NCBI GenBank assembly: GCA_964036045.1
Contig: OZ038385.1
Coordinates: 58,871,919-58,935,918, forward strand
DNA length: 64,000 nucleotides
From: Eutreptiella sp. 'Long Island Sound 2002'
Taxonomy: Eukaryota; Euglenozoa; Euglenophyceae; Eutreptiales; Eutreptiaceae
Reading direction: 5' to 3'
The notes below the pieces were generated by a model. It was not told the origin of the DNA. It did no database searches and saw nothing but the letters and a program-made list of their open reading frames with translations. The translations under genes were made by a program, and so were the position numbers. Shown in pieces: positions 9,767 to 20,008 of the stretch; position 1 is the first letter of the stretch; every line of letters starts with the position of its first letter.

Positions 9767-11176
9767 TCCTTTGGCGAGCAGACGTCGTCTGGCGCTGGCA
9801 AGCGCATAGGCCTGCTGATGCTATGGCGTTGGGATTGCCCATTTGGGAAAAGGTACCCAGAAAACGCAAAAGAGCAGGTGGCGTTGGTGACCAAGACGGG
9901 TCTGAGGTAGACTCCGGCGATGATGCCGACCTTGATGCCGTGGCATTGGGTGACAATGAGTTGTGCTATGTTGATTCTGAAAGCCATGATGACGTCTGTA
10001 TCTTAGTTGGGTAGGGCTGGCAATGCTTTGAAACACGGATGTATATTGTGGCTAATAGACCTGTCATACTGCCAATGGTTGCGGTTCCACTCTGTGTCCA
10101 CGTACCCCGCGTTTGCTGATGCCTGTGCCCAGTGCAATTGCCATTAGGATGGGGGACAGGGACCGACATTCACTGTCAACTGTGAAACACCACGTGAAGG
10201 AGGCGGGAATGTATCACATGACCATTATGCAATGGTGAGTTCATAATGACACAAATAGCATACAATCAGAGATCACTTTCACTGTTGATAGTGAAACCCT
10301 TGGGAAAAGGGTCCAAAATGGGGGACGGTGCATACCCTGATTGGCATCCAGTGCAACGTTCTACGCGCGTGGCACATGATGCTTGTGGTTTCCCTCCTCA
10401 CTGCCTGTTGGGGGTCTGTGGCTAGCACAATATCACTCTTGGTAATTTCATTTGCGCCTTCATTGGAAAGAATTTGGAGTGGATTGGGCAAAAAGAGGTT
10501 ACCGCTTGCGTGGTTTTGAGGATTTGAAAAGGCTTTGATCACGGTCCCAATCATTGGTGACCTTTTGGAACGGTGTTTTACTGTCAACGGTGAAAGTGTG
10601 TTGTAGGTCATTTGGTTCAAAGCGGTATGTGTCTTTGGTTATCAACAGGGCACTAGTTTTCCTTTGTCACTATCATGCTAGATAATCGGTTCACCTTGTT
10701 CTGTGTGAAGACCAAATATTGCATTGTCTCACCGTTGCTTGGTTGTTTGTTTGCCAGGTGAGGATGTCTTTGACGTTATGCCCCCCCCCCAATGTACTTG
10801 CATTCACTCTGTTGTCCACCTGCTTTCAGGTGGGAGGCATGCACAACACTGGATCACAAGGACTTTCACTGTCAACAATGACACCACTTGCAGCCACTTC
10901 CTGTTAGTACCACATGTTGTCTTTCCTCCTCTGCACAAGTTCCGCTAGTTTGTTATTGTACCTACTGACACCTTCTCACAACTACCTTTCACGGCGACAC
11001 TGTAGCATAGTCAGCTTAAGCATTGTCCCCGAATAGGTTAGCAGTAACAGGAGTCAAGGATACAACTCCTACGCGCATTACCGGTGGGCATTGCTAGATG
11101 ACTAATGCCACACCAGGCATTACGTCATCTAGATAGAACCGCCAAAACAAGGTCTGTATTAGGATTTTTCAACAAC

Positions 11177-12357
11177 CTGGGCTCTGCAGAGCCCAGCATT
11201 CATAAACTTGGTACTTGGGGGGTGCTTATTAGGGTTTCCCTGTTGGTTGGGCTCTGCAGAGCCTAGACCTTCACAAACTCCCATTTTGACCCCCTTTTGG
11301 TGTGACATAATAGCATTATGACAATTTGAAACTTATTCTACATGTGGTCTGCTAATATATTTTTCTATGCCCTTCTGCTGCGGTATTGTTGTATTGTGTT
11401 TTACAATTGTGTCACCGTGGTATTGAGGAAGTATGACCGTCAATAGCCGATGAGGAGTACTATACAACAACCATTAGACTGTTTGCACGCAGGTGTAGTT
11501 CAAGCTTGCTGAAGTGATGTTCGTATTGTTGTGTTGCGTCTGATTGTACTGCAGTTTTAGGACACTTTTTTTGCAACATACCCTAATATATTGCAGTTGA
11601 CATTTATGCATACCGTGCAGTGCTCTTACATTTACTATGTGGTCATACGTCCTATATGATAAGTACATGTTACATGCTATCTTCTTTTTACAACACCCAT
11701 GGCTGATTTTCCACGTGCTAGCCGTACACAGGTGGATGTACCGGTTGTCGGCCAGGATACCGAAGAAGATGAGGTTGCAGGCCGTGTAACGTTACCGGTC
11801 CCATCGACCAGTGACGCAGCAGTATCTTCGTTGTTGGACTTGTGAAGGCCTGATGTGAGTGGGCCTGTCTTGTGCAGTCCCAAAGAGCTGTTCCATCCAT
11901 GGGATAGTGAATGAGGTGCCCTTGTTTGTCTCCGTATGTCAGTATGTGTTTATGATTGAATTTGCAGGTCAATTTTTCCTTTTGCACTCAGCTGGGCTCT
12001 GCAGAGCCCAGCCTTTCAAATTTGATTGATTTGCCCCTAAATATGACAGATTTTGTACTGCTGGGCTCTGCAGAGCCCAGCATACTGTCTTAGTCAAATT
12101 TGCATGGTGTTCAGAGGGTTGCAGCGTGGCCGTCATCTCGAAAGTGGTGGTCCGGCTTGTTTATCATTAGCGTAATTCATGGGTGCTTTACGTTGTTTCT
12201 ATGGAGCTGGGCTGTGCAGAGCCCAGCCAGTTGGAATTCCCTATTGCAGGCCCTGTTACTACCTGTTTGCCTGCACATTGTTGTGTTGGTGTACAACCCT
12301 GTATTATTACCCCTGTTTTCAGTGAATTTTATGTTGCTGGGCTCTGCAGAGCCGGGC
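11177..12357. repeat. GGGCTCTGCAGAGCCC palindrome family (6 copies)
   Basis: Copies lie at 11,177-11,196, 11,247-11,266, 11,991-12,012, 12,060-12,081, 12,206-12,227 and 12,336-12,357. The core is CTGGGCTCTGCAGAGCCCAG; two copies extend to a perfect 22-bp palindrome. Several are followed by A/T-rich words such as CCTTTCAAA. They sit in AT-rich non-coding DNA and were not noticed elsewhere in the window. Confidence 0.75.
11699..11845 (+). CDS. small acidic open frame, 48 codons
   Basis: An ATG after a T-rich stretch opens a 48-codon frame (MADFPRASRTQVDVPVV, then GQDTEEDEVAG) ending in TGA. Composition is protein-like and the start context (CACCCATGG) is good. It may be the first exon of the degenerate gene locus that starts near 12.9 kb, or chance. 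No family recognised. Confidence 0.2.
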   Translation: MADFPRASRTQVDVPVVGQDTEEDEVAGRVTLPVPSTSDAAVSSLLDL

Positions 12358-12862
12358 CTTTCAAAAATGCTACGTTGCACCCTCCTTTCATGCAGGTGCT
12401 GTTCTCTGTTGTGATAGGGGACACCTTCTTCACAGGCGGTGCATATAAGGTCATCATTGCCGTTACAATACCACGGGTGCTAGAAGAACCGCAGCACGTG
12501 CTGTTGCCAAACACGTGCTCCATTTGTGATATCAGACTGTGAAACATAGTTTTATGGTGTGACTGGTCCATTTTCGGCATTTAAGACCTCCAAAATTGGA
12601 AAAAACAGTGGCTGCGCTTGCATGCTGTGGGGGCCCAAAATGGTGCCTTTTTGCTGCTTCGCACCACTAAATTGCGCGTCGTTCCTCCTCCCCATACACC
12701 CAGGATGGGAACCACCCCTCCGTTACGCTTGGCTATGCAGCAGAAAGGCTAGGCTCTGTGCACGACATAAATTTTCTTTTGGAAAAACGATAGGGGGCAC
12801 TATGGGCCTTGTCTGCGTGTTCTGTCTGTATGTGATCTATCTTTGACGCGCCAGAGGGCATT

Positions 12863-13343
12863 ATGACTGACAGCGGTACCTCCCCATTCAGTCTACGAGA
12901 CTTGTGCTCGGGGTTGTATGACGTCCTCGACCGGGCTGACATGTACCAAGACGGGGACTCACTGGTGGAATGCGCTCTTGGGGGGAGGACCAGCTTTGAC
13001 TCTTGTGGAGATGGCCCTAGAGTTGCGTCCAAATCCTCGAACAAGACGAAGTATTGCGGAACTGAAGCAGGACTGGCCCAGTCGTGGGTCTAAGCAATGG
13101 CTACTGCGCTTCGTGCCTGCTGCGTTCAAGCTCTTCTGCTGCATGCTGGTGCTGGCAAAGCCGATGAAAGTGGCAGAAACGGCCCCCAATATAGGGGTTA
13201 TGACAACATTGACCAAGGAAGAGCGTCTTGAGTTGCGGGGAAGTGGGCTTATACTCCATCGGGGATTACCATTGGCCAACCGGGTTGCCCTTGCACAAGA
13301 GCGGATCCGCCAAGAAATGACACAAGGATGCTATGCGACATAG
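12863..13343 (+). pseudogene. unidentified gene C, first part, one frameshift
   Basis: An ATG at 12,863 opens a 76-codon frame (MTDSGTSPFSLRDLCSGLY, then DVLDRADMYQDGDSLV). A second frame from about 12,990 to 13,343 continues with ELRPNPRTRRSIAELKQDW, a hydrophobic helix (FVPAAFKLFCCMLVLA) and a charged C-terminal helix (NRVALAQERIRQEMTQG). One frameshift or small indel near 13,000 would join them. No family recognised. The locus continues downstream on the same strand over about 3.3 kb and lies inside the TTTCACTG palindrome region. Confidence 0.3.
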
Positions 13344-13639
13344 GCAGACCAGTTTTGCAAGAGCCAGTACAGCAAAAATCCAGATGGACCACGGGACATC
13401 TCCTTGTCATGCACTGCCGTCGCTGTCCTCACAGGCCTGTCGGTGAGATTGTCGTACGGTGGGTGGCCTTCCGCACCGAAATTGACAACACGGGTCAAGG
13501 ACGTGGCACTGCATATGCAGGACTCGGGCACTTAGTTTTTGACTATTGTGCAGGACCTGGAATCGGATCGACTGCCCCTTGGTCTTCTTCGCCGTCGGCC
13601 AATTTTCTCCTACTTGTGGCTCCTCCTTATTCTCTGCAG

Positions 13640-13923
13640 GATCCAGTAAAATGGAGGACCCCCATGTGGAGCCTGAGCACCGAGACCAGGCGGAATCTGG
13701 TGAAGTGCCTGCATATGAGAAACAAGAAGATGACAAACCGGAGCGCAGTTTTGGCGGTGAAGCAGATGCTGATGGTGAGGAAAGTGGTTTGGGGGAGGAG
13801 GAGGAGGAGAGTTCTGAGTCTGAAGAGGAGGAAGAGGAGGAAGTTGAGCCGGAGCAGGATGACGAGACCAAAATACCATCGCGACCGTGCATCCTGGAAG
13901 GTGGAGATGCAGAGGCTCAGTAG
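13640..13923 (+). CDS. acidic exon of gene C
   Basis: The stretch follows a strong 3' splice-like tract (CTCCTCCTTATTCTCTGCAG). It encodes a highly acidic segment: EPEHRDQAESGEVPAYEKQ, then a run of Glu and Ser (SSESEEEEEEEVEPEQDDE). The frame ends at a TAG (13,921) but is open again directly after it with KKYIIARKYVHVSKLVWDE, so the stop may be a mutation. Such acidic regions occur in many nuclear proteins and do not define a function. Family unknown. Confidence 0.3.
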
Positions 13924-14354
13924 GTCAAAAAATACATCATCGCAAGGAAATACGTTCATGTCAGCAAGTTGGTCTGGGATGAAGAGCTGAAGTACGGTCA
14001 GTCACGACGTGTACAGTGCCCCCGCCTCGCAAGACTCCGTCGCAGTGTCGCCCACCGAGGGCTGATCGAGGAGGTGCGCGGTTATCTACTAGACAGAGGA
14101 GGTATATGCCCCAACCAGTGCAGGCTTTTATATCAATCGTTTCACTGTTGACAGTGAAAGTCTCCTGTCTTGTACCGATCGTTTCATTGTTGACATTGAA
14201 AGTCTCTTGTCCTGCGGCCCATGTCTGAGGAGACATCCGGCTAGTGCTCGGCGGACAACACATGTGCGCCATTGTCAAAGAACTCTAGCTCGCACTGACA
14301 TCACCGATTGAGGAGGGGGGTCAAGCTGTAACTGAAAGTGATGTACCTTGAGAA

Positions 14355-14795
14355 ATGCGATTCATCTATGGCGTTATACTTCGTGAAGAAACACCACTGG
14401 AAATATGCCGCCTTGCCGCCGGCTTGCACCAAAGGGTCCAGAGGGATTTCTATGAGACTACTTTCTTTGAGGTGGCTGCCGCATTTCTGCAACGCTGTGC
14501 TGAAATTGTGAAGAGGAACGGCCAGAAGTACGCAAGGCCCGATGCTGGTGAGATCCGGGAAGTGGTCAAAGATGTTGGGGTGCCACACAAGGAGTATATG
14601 GACATTGACACAACGGTATGTGACAAGCGAATTGGCACTGAAAGGGCCGTGTTTCCACTAAGTTTCACTGTCAACAGTGAAAGTACCTCTGTCTTGCTCT
14701 CTAAACTACCTCGTGCTTGCTGTCAGCGTACCAAGGCCGTCAATGAGTGGTTACAGAGCATCTGCACGGTGGCCTCAATTCCTGCATTGCAATGA
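14355..14795 (+). CDS. gene C exon(s) with palindrome-bearing putative intron
   Basis: A 146-codon frame: MRFIYGVILREETPLEICR, then an amphipathic segment (YETTFFEVAAAFLQRCAEI) and EIREVVKDVGVPHKEYMD. A good intron can be drawn inside it from 14,616 (GGTATGTG) to 14,726 (GCTTGCTGTCAG). It is 111 bp, in phase and stop-free, so the frame stays open whether or not it is removed. The TTTCACTG palindrome at 14,663-14,682 lies in the middle of that putative intron. The rest reads QRTKAVNEWLQSICT. No family recognised. Confidence 0.3.
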   Translation: MRFIYGVILREETPLEICRLAAGLHQRVQRDFYETTFFEVAAAFLQRCAEIVKRNGQKYARPDAGEIREVVKDVGVPHKEYMDIDTTVCDKRIGTERAVFPLSFTVNSESTSVLLSKLPRACCQRTKAVNEWLQSICTVASIPALQ

Positions 14796-15161
14796 GACAC
14801 TAAAGGAGTTTCACGGTTGACAGTGAAACAGTGCGACGTTAGGCAGTGGACCTAGGAAACAACGAATGTGAGTAGACAACAACAGGCATACGTTGGTTGT
14901 CGTGGATCTCTGGATTGCCTTGGCAGAACACATGACTCCGGACGTGATAGAGGCACTTCAGGTTTTTGAGGTTTTGGGAGACTGTATTGGTGTTGATTGT
15001 GGACCCTGGACTCACCACCCACTTGACAAACTCCAAACAGTACGACCGCGGTAGCCCAACACTTTCCTTGAAGGCAGCATGACTGAAGCATTTCTTCTCG
15101 TCAAACACCGCAACAGCCTGGGTGAACTTGTTGCCAACATCCAGTATCATCCCACAGAACT

Positions 15162-15503
15162 GTGCCAGACCCCTTCGCAGTCAAGTGGGATGAGAGGTAT
15201 TGGGCACTGGGTGCGATAGGCCGCGAGGCAGCGGGGTACCGGCTAGGGACTGGTCAACCGACATGGCAAAATTTGCGGAAGGCAAAGTTGTGGCAGGACC
15301 CTTTGCTCGCTGACACGCGCAAGTCACTGCGTGAAGCACTGTGTGCCGAGGAGACTAAAGCTGGTAGTGGGGGAGCTGCATCTGAACTAAACGGAGTGTG
15401 CACTGCTGCCTTTGCTGGAACCCAGAGGACGATCCACTTCGCTAGCGACGTGGGCAAGCATTTGTCTGCCAAGGCCCACCTCCTGTATATTGAAGTCCCA
15501 TAA
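15162..15503 (+). CDS. gene C open frame, unidentified
   Basis: A 113-codon frame reading FAVKWDERYWALGAIGRE near the start and LRKAKLWQDPLLADTRKS in the middle, ending before a TAA. Composition is protein-like, with evenly spaced hydrophobic residues. It lies 19 bp upstream of the next open frame on the same strand, so the two may be exons of one gene. I do not recognise it. Confidence 0.25.
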   Translation: MPDPFAVKWDERYWALGAIGREAAGYRLGTGQPTWQNLRKAKLWQDPLLADTRKSLREALCAEETKAGSGGAASELNGVCTAAFAGTQRTIHFASDVGKHLSAKAHLLYIEVP

Positions 15504-15521
15504 AGAAGTGAGACATCATTT

Positions 15522-15887
15522 GTGCCGCCGGGATTCGGAAAGAAGCTTGCCGCTAAAGGTGTTCCTACAATCATGTACGGTCCAAATGTGAAGTACACCC
15601 TGGCGTGTCTGTTCGAAGAGGCTGCACCACTGCGGGAATGGCGGTACACCTGTATCCGGCTGTACACCCTCCGAGAAGACCTGCTGTTCACAAGCAAAAA
15701 GCCTGAACAATTGACGACACGAACCTTGTGCGCTATCCTAGTGAAACCCGGAAGTATTGCACAGCACCCGCCATACGCTGCTGGAGTGGAGTGGAGTGGA
15801 GGTCATCGTGGTTCCGCTGGCTCCTCTGATTGGTGGCTTGAGGACTTGTGGTACCAAGTACACCAGAGCTGCCGGCAATTGTGGTGA
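15522..15887 (+). CDS. gene C open frame, unidentified
   Basis: A 121-codon frame starting MPPGFGKKLAAKGVPTIMY and continuing with APLREWRYTCIRLYTLRED. The first 80 codons look protein-like; the end (GGHRGSAGSSDWW) is probably out of frame, because an overlapping frame from 15,757 takes over. No family recognised. Confidence 0.25.
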   Translation: MPPGFGKKLAAKGVPTIMYGPNVKYTLACLFEEAAPLREWRYTCIRLYTLREDLLFTSKKPEQLTTRTLCAILVKPGSIAQHPPYAAGVEWSGGHRGSAGSSDWWLEDLWYQVHQSCRQLW

Positions 15888-16371
15888 TGTTCAACGCCCT
15901 CCGCAAACCGACACAAGTGTATGGGATTACAGCAGCACCGATTGCCTGCTTGCCTGGCTGGTTGTTGCGGCTCTGGGTACCGGATGCATGGGGAGTGGGA
16001 CCAACTCAGTCAAGCAAAACCTGGTACGGGCTGTACAGCAATGTGCACGGGAACCAGCAGCAGACTTGCAAGCCGAAGAAGAGCTGTGGCAGGCCGGAAC
16101 GCCGGTGAATGCGCAGCACCTGCGCCAGCTTGATAAGAACCTCCGACATGAAGTCAAATCGGCAGAGAAACTAGATCGCAAGAGGCGGAAGTTGGTTCTG
16201 AAGCAAGGGGAAAAGGATGAACTGGCGGCGGCAAAAAAGTCACTAAAGGAGAATGGTGCAAAGGCTGTTGAACACTGGCAAGGAAGCCAGCATCAGAGGC
16301 TCCTCGACAGCCCATTCGGTGCCACCACCACTCCTGGAAAACCGGACTGTCCGAGGAGGTTTTACTGTTGA
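15757..16371 (+). CDS. gene C Lys-rich helical part
   Basis: A 204-codon frame whose second half is a long charged helix: QCAREPAADLQAEEELWQ, then AEKLDRKRRKLVLKQGEKD and LAAAKKSLKENGAKAVEH. This resembles a coiled coil or a basic nucleic-acid-binding stretch. The first half is Gly- and Val-rich and less convincing. The frame ends inside the TTTCACTG palindrome at 16,360. No family recognised. Confidence 0.25.
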   Translation: MHSTRHTLLEWSGVEVIVVPLAPLIGGLRTCGTKYTRAAGNCGDVQRPPQTDTSVWDYSSTDCLLAWLVVAALGTGCMGSGTNSVKQNLVRAVQQCAREPAADLQAEEELWQAGTPVNAQHLRQLDKNLRHEVKSAEKLDRKRRKLVLKQGEKDELAAAKKSLKENGAKAVEHWQGSQHQRLLDSPFGATTTPGKPDCPRRFYC

Positions 16372-16379
16372 CAATGAAA

Positions 16380-16630
16380 GTGTCGTTCCTGAAGCGGCCT
16401 CATCCAGTGTTGTCGATCTTGCGGTTCATGTGCCCCCAACTGACCTGGAACCTGCTTTCCATGCTGCCAGTGCCGATGCAAAGCCAGCTCCAAAGCCAGC
16501 TCCTGCGAACAAGAAGGCGAAGTCCAAGACCACTGCCAAGAAAGGTGCAAAGGGGCAGACTGAGCAGACCACCCTCACTCAGATGGACCTTGAGGCTAGG
16601 GTGGATGTACAGAGTATTGACAAGGCCTAG
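16380..16630 (+). CDS. gene C Ala/Lys/Pro-rich tail
   Basis: The frame spanning 16,253-16,630 encodes, after the palindrome, ASADAKPAPKPAPANKKAK, then SKTTAKKGAKGQTEQTTLT and ends at TAG. The Lys/Ala/Pro-rich composition is like histone H1 tails and like the linkers of gene A (2.8 kb), gene B (5.9 kb) and the pogo-like frame (19.9 kb). Such tails often bind DNA; here the role is unknown. Confidence 0.3.
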
Positions 16631-17641
16631 CAGCAGGCGATTGCAGCGCAGATCGAGGCTGCCAACAATGCGGGTTTTGGCGGACGAGGAGCTCCAGGGC
16701 TGAAACGCAAACCCAAAGCACAAGCCGTGACCATCCCCAGTGTGGCTCAGCTTGAGCAGGCTTCCCGGAGGACCCGCAGTGCAAAGCAGTATGCTGAATG
16801 GGAGGACCTGTCACTTATGCTTTTTGGAGAACTGCTTCTAGCTGTGCTGTTGCTGCCCTGACCACGTCTGCTGGTTTGCTGGGTTATCACACTGTACTTT
16901 CACTGTCAACTGTGAAACCCACTGCCATAATGACACCTGTGCCCGAAATGCCGGAAACCGGGGTTAGATTTTTTCCTGTCACTGCACTGCTCTATGATGA
17001 CCTACTGCACAGTTTGGTCCGGAAGTCCACTATGTGCCCTTGTTTTTCAATAGACAGGAACAATCATTTATAAACCATAAACTGTACCCTTCAGCCTCTG
17101 TCTTGGACTGCATGGACATATGACACTGTCCCTGAGTATTTGCACTGTACTTCACCGCAGGACCCACGTACTGTTTATCTTCTTTGTCAGTTTCACCAAC
17201 AGGGTCATATATCTGGTGTATTGTTTCCACGTTGCACCTCGGAGTGCAGTATAAAACTCTGTTTCACTGTTAACAGGGGGACTCTCTCCCTTGCTGATGT
17301 CATTTGCCACTGACAGTATTTTTCATTACAGATATGCTTCTACACATGGAGGTACACTGTGTGCACAAGTGCCCTACCTGTGTTTTGTGTTGCTCCTTTG
17401 CACACACTCGTTTGTCACAGGGGGAAGTTGTTCGTGGCTGCACCTGGTCCACAGCCGCACATGGGATGGAATGGAGGGGGGGGTGTTGGGGATGCCGTCC
17501 ATCACACCTCAATGCTTTTATGTCAGTTGCTGTTTCACTGTTGACAGTGAAACATTATGAAATATGGCCCCCACATCGCAGTTTTGGGAAATTGAATTTT
17601 TATGTCAGTTTTACTGTTGGCCACACAGGCCAACGGTGAAA

Positions 17642-19239
17642 CTTTTTGCCCGTTTTCGGGGTCCCCGTCGGCCCGGGATGTCAGGTTCGTACCCCCAAGT
17701 CCTTCCCGCACACATTTGGTGGTGTTGCACCAGAGCATACCTCAGGCAAATCACAACAGTGAACCCAAGAGCCCATTCTTAAAGCTGATGGCTGGTATAT
17801 ACCATGGTGAGAGGCTTTCAATATTTGATCACGGTCTCGTTCAAATGCGCTTATCCAGGCCACAGAGCGCAAGGTTGCTGAAGCACGAGAAAGCTATGGT
17901 GTCTGCCAGTACACCATCCGTTTTGTCACAAAGTGTTCACACACATCCTTGGTGGCTGTGGCCCAACAGATGGGCGGGCTGTTTTTTCCACCCCAAAGAG
18001 GCTTTAAGGACTTATCTGTTTTGGTCAAGACAGGTACATTCTGCGTGCGGGAAATTACGCACCTTCTTTGGGTCAATTTATGAATGCAGCATGTTTCGCC
18101 CATTGGACCAGCGAACACCCTGCGGCCCCAGGGTGACGTGTTCCTCGATGTTTCTTAATTAATGCGTGGTGTGTCCGCCAGCCCAGTTTAGACCCCTGAG
18201 GGTTGATTTATCACCATACATGTAAAGCACGAGTTTTGGGGTTCGGAGGTTTTGAATGAGTTGGTCCCCATTAGTATGGGTTCTATTGTTGAGTTTTGGA
18301 ATGATTTTCAGCAATATTGGATGCATCGCATTGATCTTTGTAGGGCACATCGCGGTGCTTGAACGAAGGTCTGATTTCGGAGGTGTACTGCAGTTTACCA
18401 CCACGTAACCGCTGCGTGGAACAGTGGGTATGCCATGTGGCACAAATCTGACATTGACTTGCAGCTGCACGTGTTCACATGCACATTGGGACTCACATCT
18501 CTTGACAGAAACCCTCAGACAGGAGGTATTTTATGACGGGTTGCTGTCAACGCTTTCTGTGGACGACTACGAACAGTAGTCCACCCTTGTTCTTCAAATT
18601 TTTCTTCAGCCTGGCGCATTCCTCACCCCTTTCTTAATATGTCACCTCCGTTGGGCGGGGCTAGGGGGTGACTGCACAGGCATTGATGCATTCCCTTGTC
18701 CATGTTGCTCCCCCCCCGTCCGCTCAGCTCCATTCTTTTGTTTTCCTGATGTCCAAAAACACAAATTTTGGGGTTGCACGTAGCCCTGGCACCAAGTGAA
18801 CTGTATCAATGGTTCAAGAAACGAACAAGCCGAAAGGTACGCTTGTCTAAATGTCTCTACATGTATAAATGTCTCCGGGCTGACATGGAGGATGAACTAC
18901 CACCCCCGCCGAATCTTGTCGCACGTGGGCGGGCCGGGCTTCTGGACCAGGTTGTTCAACAAATTGCACACAAATTGGCTGTTTTTTATTGTTTCTTTGG
19001 TGTACAGTGGCATGTGGTGGGGGGCACACCATTTTTGTGTTGGTGCGGAGGTGCGCCGTGAGGTCCGCAGATGGTGCGGCGGGTACGACTATGTGGTGTT
19101 TTGTGTCTTGCGCTCAATGCCTTGTCTCTTCCTCCATTTTGCACCTTGCTTCACATCCAGAGAATGTCATGCGCGTGGGAGTAGCGTGGAAGGTGTTTGC
19201 CGAATGTGCCCTGCCCAACCTCAAGCAAGGTGGTGCAGC
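17642..19239. other. no recognisable gene
   Basis: Open frames up to about 186 codons occur (for example 17,602-18,162), but their composition is uneven and no motif is visible. A stretch near 18,700-18,720 is C-rich. Nothing else supported. Confidence 0.4.
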
Positions 19240-19340
19240 AAACCCCTCCCCCTTATCATACCAAGTGCTAAATATTATTTTGACGCTTGATAGTATTTTG
19301 TGCTTGATATAATTTTGCGCATAGCATTTTTTCCTTTGTA

Positions 19341-19520
19341 ATGGCGTCAAATGACACGGACGCCTTTGTTGTCGACATGGCTGAGGCTCGTCAACATGAT
19401 GAACTTGTTGTTGAGCACTTTTCTGAAGCCAACACTGGCAATGAGGACATATGCTTTCACGCCGTTAGCTTGAAAAATATCATAGGCGCCACCACATTGT
19501 GGTCAGGAAGACCCATCTGA
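19341..19520 (+). CDS. N-terminal frame of pogo-like element
   Basis: A 59-codon frame (MASNDTDAFVVDMAEARQ, then HDELVVEHFSEANTGNED) that is conserved with few changes in the second copy at 55,586-55,765. It lies 100 bp inside the left terminus. Length is far below a full pogo transposase (about 400-500 residues), so the DNA-binding domain and the first catalytic Asp are missing. It probably marks the original start codon region of a deleted gene. Confidence 0.4.
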   Translation: MASNDTDAFVVDMAEARQHDELVVEHFSEANTGNEDICFHAVSLKNIIGATTLWSGRPI

Positions 19521-20008
19521 AGCTGCAACTGCAACAGATAAATGCCCGTGCAATTGAAAGTTTTGATTCAGCTTCTGCACATATATCCCCCCTAGTGCTT
19601 TCAGCCCTGAGGCTTGCTAGCTTCCGATGGGTAGTCATACCAGGGGGCTTAACCATGCTTGTACAGAGCATTGATACAGCCCTAGCTGCATTGTACAAAA
19701 CTGCACACCACAAGTTGTACATGTCCCATGTAGAGGGGGAAAAATTAGCTGCAGCTGTAGCACGAAACCTGCTTGTGGATTCATGCTATAGAGGGCTTGC
19801 TGAAGCTACACAGGGCCTGAATGTGCCCAAGATTTTCCATGAATTGGGCTATATTGCTCTCAAAGAGGCCAAATTCCGTGTCCCTTTTCCGTTTGTGCCT
19901 CCACAGCAGCAGGTTGAAGGGGCGGATCGTGCACCAAGTGCTGCAAAGCCAAAACCTAAGGCTGCACCAAGTCAACTAACAATGTCTGCATTCTTAGCCA
20001 ACAAATGA
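19499..20008 (+). pseudogene. C-terminal part of pogo-like DDE transposase
   Basis: A 169-codon frame. About 20-80 residues in, it reads SFDSASAHISPLVLSALR, then WVVIPGGLTMLVQSIDTAL. This matches the DDE_1 (pogo/Tigger) pattern in which an Asp-Ser/Asn-Ala-xx-His is followed by IPGGLT..LQPLD. Here the usual QPLD reads QSID. The C terminus is a Lys/Pro-rich linker (AAKPKPKAAPS) and a short conserved end (LTMSAFLANK). The catalytic core upstream is absent and the frame overlaps the N-terminal frame out of register. This is an internally deleted, non-autonomous derivative that would need a transposase supplied elsewhere. Confidence 0.55.

Larger units (their letters stand above)
8170..10014 (+). 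pseudogene. hAT-family transposase, C-terminal exons
   Basis: Three exons are inferred: about 8,170-8,271, 8,607-9,371 and 9,782-10,014. The central exon ends with the hAT dimerisation signature: a WW pair (VMAWWRGMKRQLPQMA), then IRTLSIPQTAADVERCNSF and a terminal RLSFVMN. Splicing 9,372-9,781 (GTATTG to GCGAGCAG) is phase-compatible, removes a TGA at 9,398 and adds VVWRWQAHRPADAMALG, a basic PRKRKRAGG patch (possible nuclear signal) and an acidic tail ending at a TAG. The upstream intron (8,272-8,606) is also phase-compatible and ends CCTTCCCCACAG. An in-frame TGA at 8,723-8,725 breaks the central exon. The catalytic DDE part was not found upstream, so this copy is probably dead or truncated. 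hAT transposases cut and paste DNA and leave 8-bp target duplications; none was identified. Confidence 0.6.
10015..12862. other. non-coding stretch with two palindrome families
   Basis: No recognisable gene. The stretch holds four copies of the TTTCACTG palindrome (10,169-10,883) and all six copies of the GGGCTCTGCAGAGCCC palindrome (11,177-12,357). One short frame at 11,699-11,845 is noted separately. Confidence 0.5.
7353..17641. repeat. TTTCACTGTTGACAGTGAAA palindrome family (~14 copies)
   Basis: Full or near-full copies lie at 7,353, 10,169, 10,277, 10,576, 10,864 (degenerate), 14,140, 14,182, 14,663, 14,809, 16,360, 16,898, 17,262 (right arm lost), 17,533 and 17,609. Each is about 20 bp with 8-bp arms around TTGA or TCAA, in both orientations. 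The copies at 14,140 and 14,182 form a 42-bp tandem with similar 3' tails. The last copy (17,609-17,641) is extended, with a TTTTACTGTTGGCC arm that pairs with its partner only if two G-U pairs are allowed. No copy was noticed outside this 10.3-kb region. Whether they are binding sites, tiny transposons or RNA hairpins is unknown. Confidence 0.75.
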
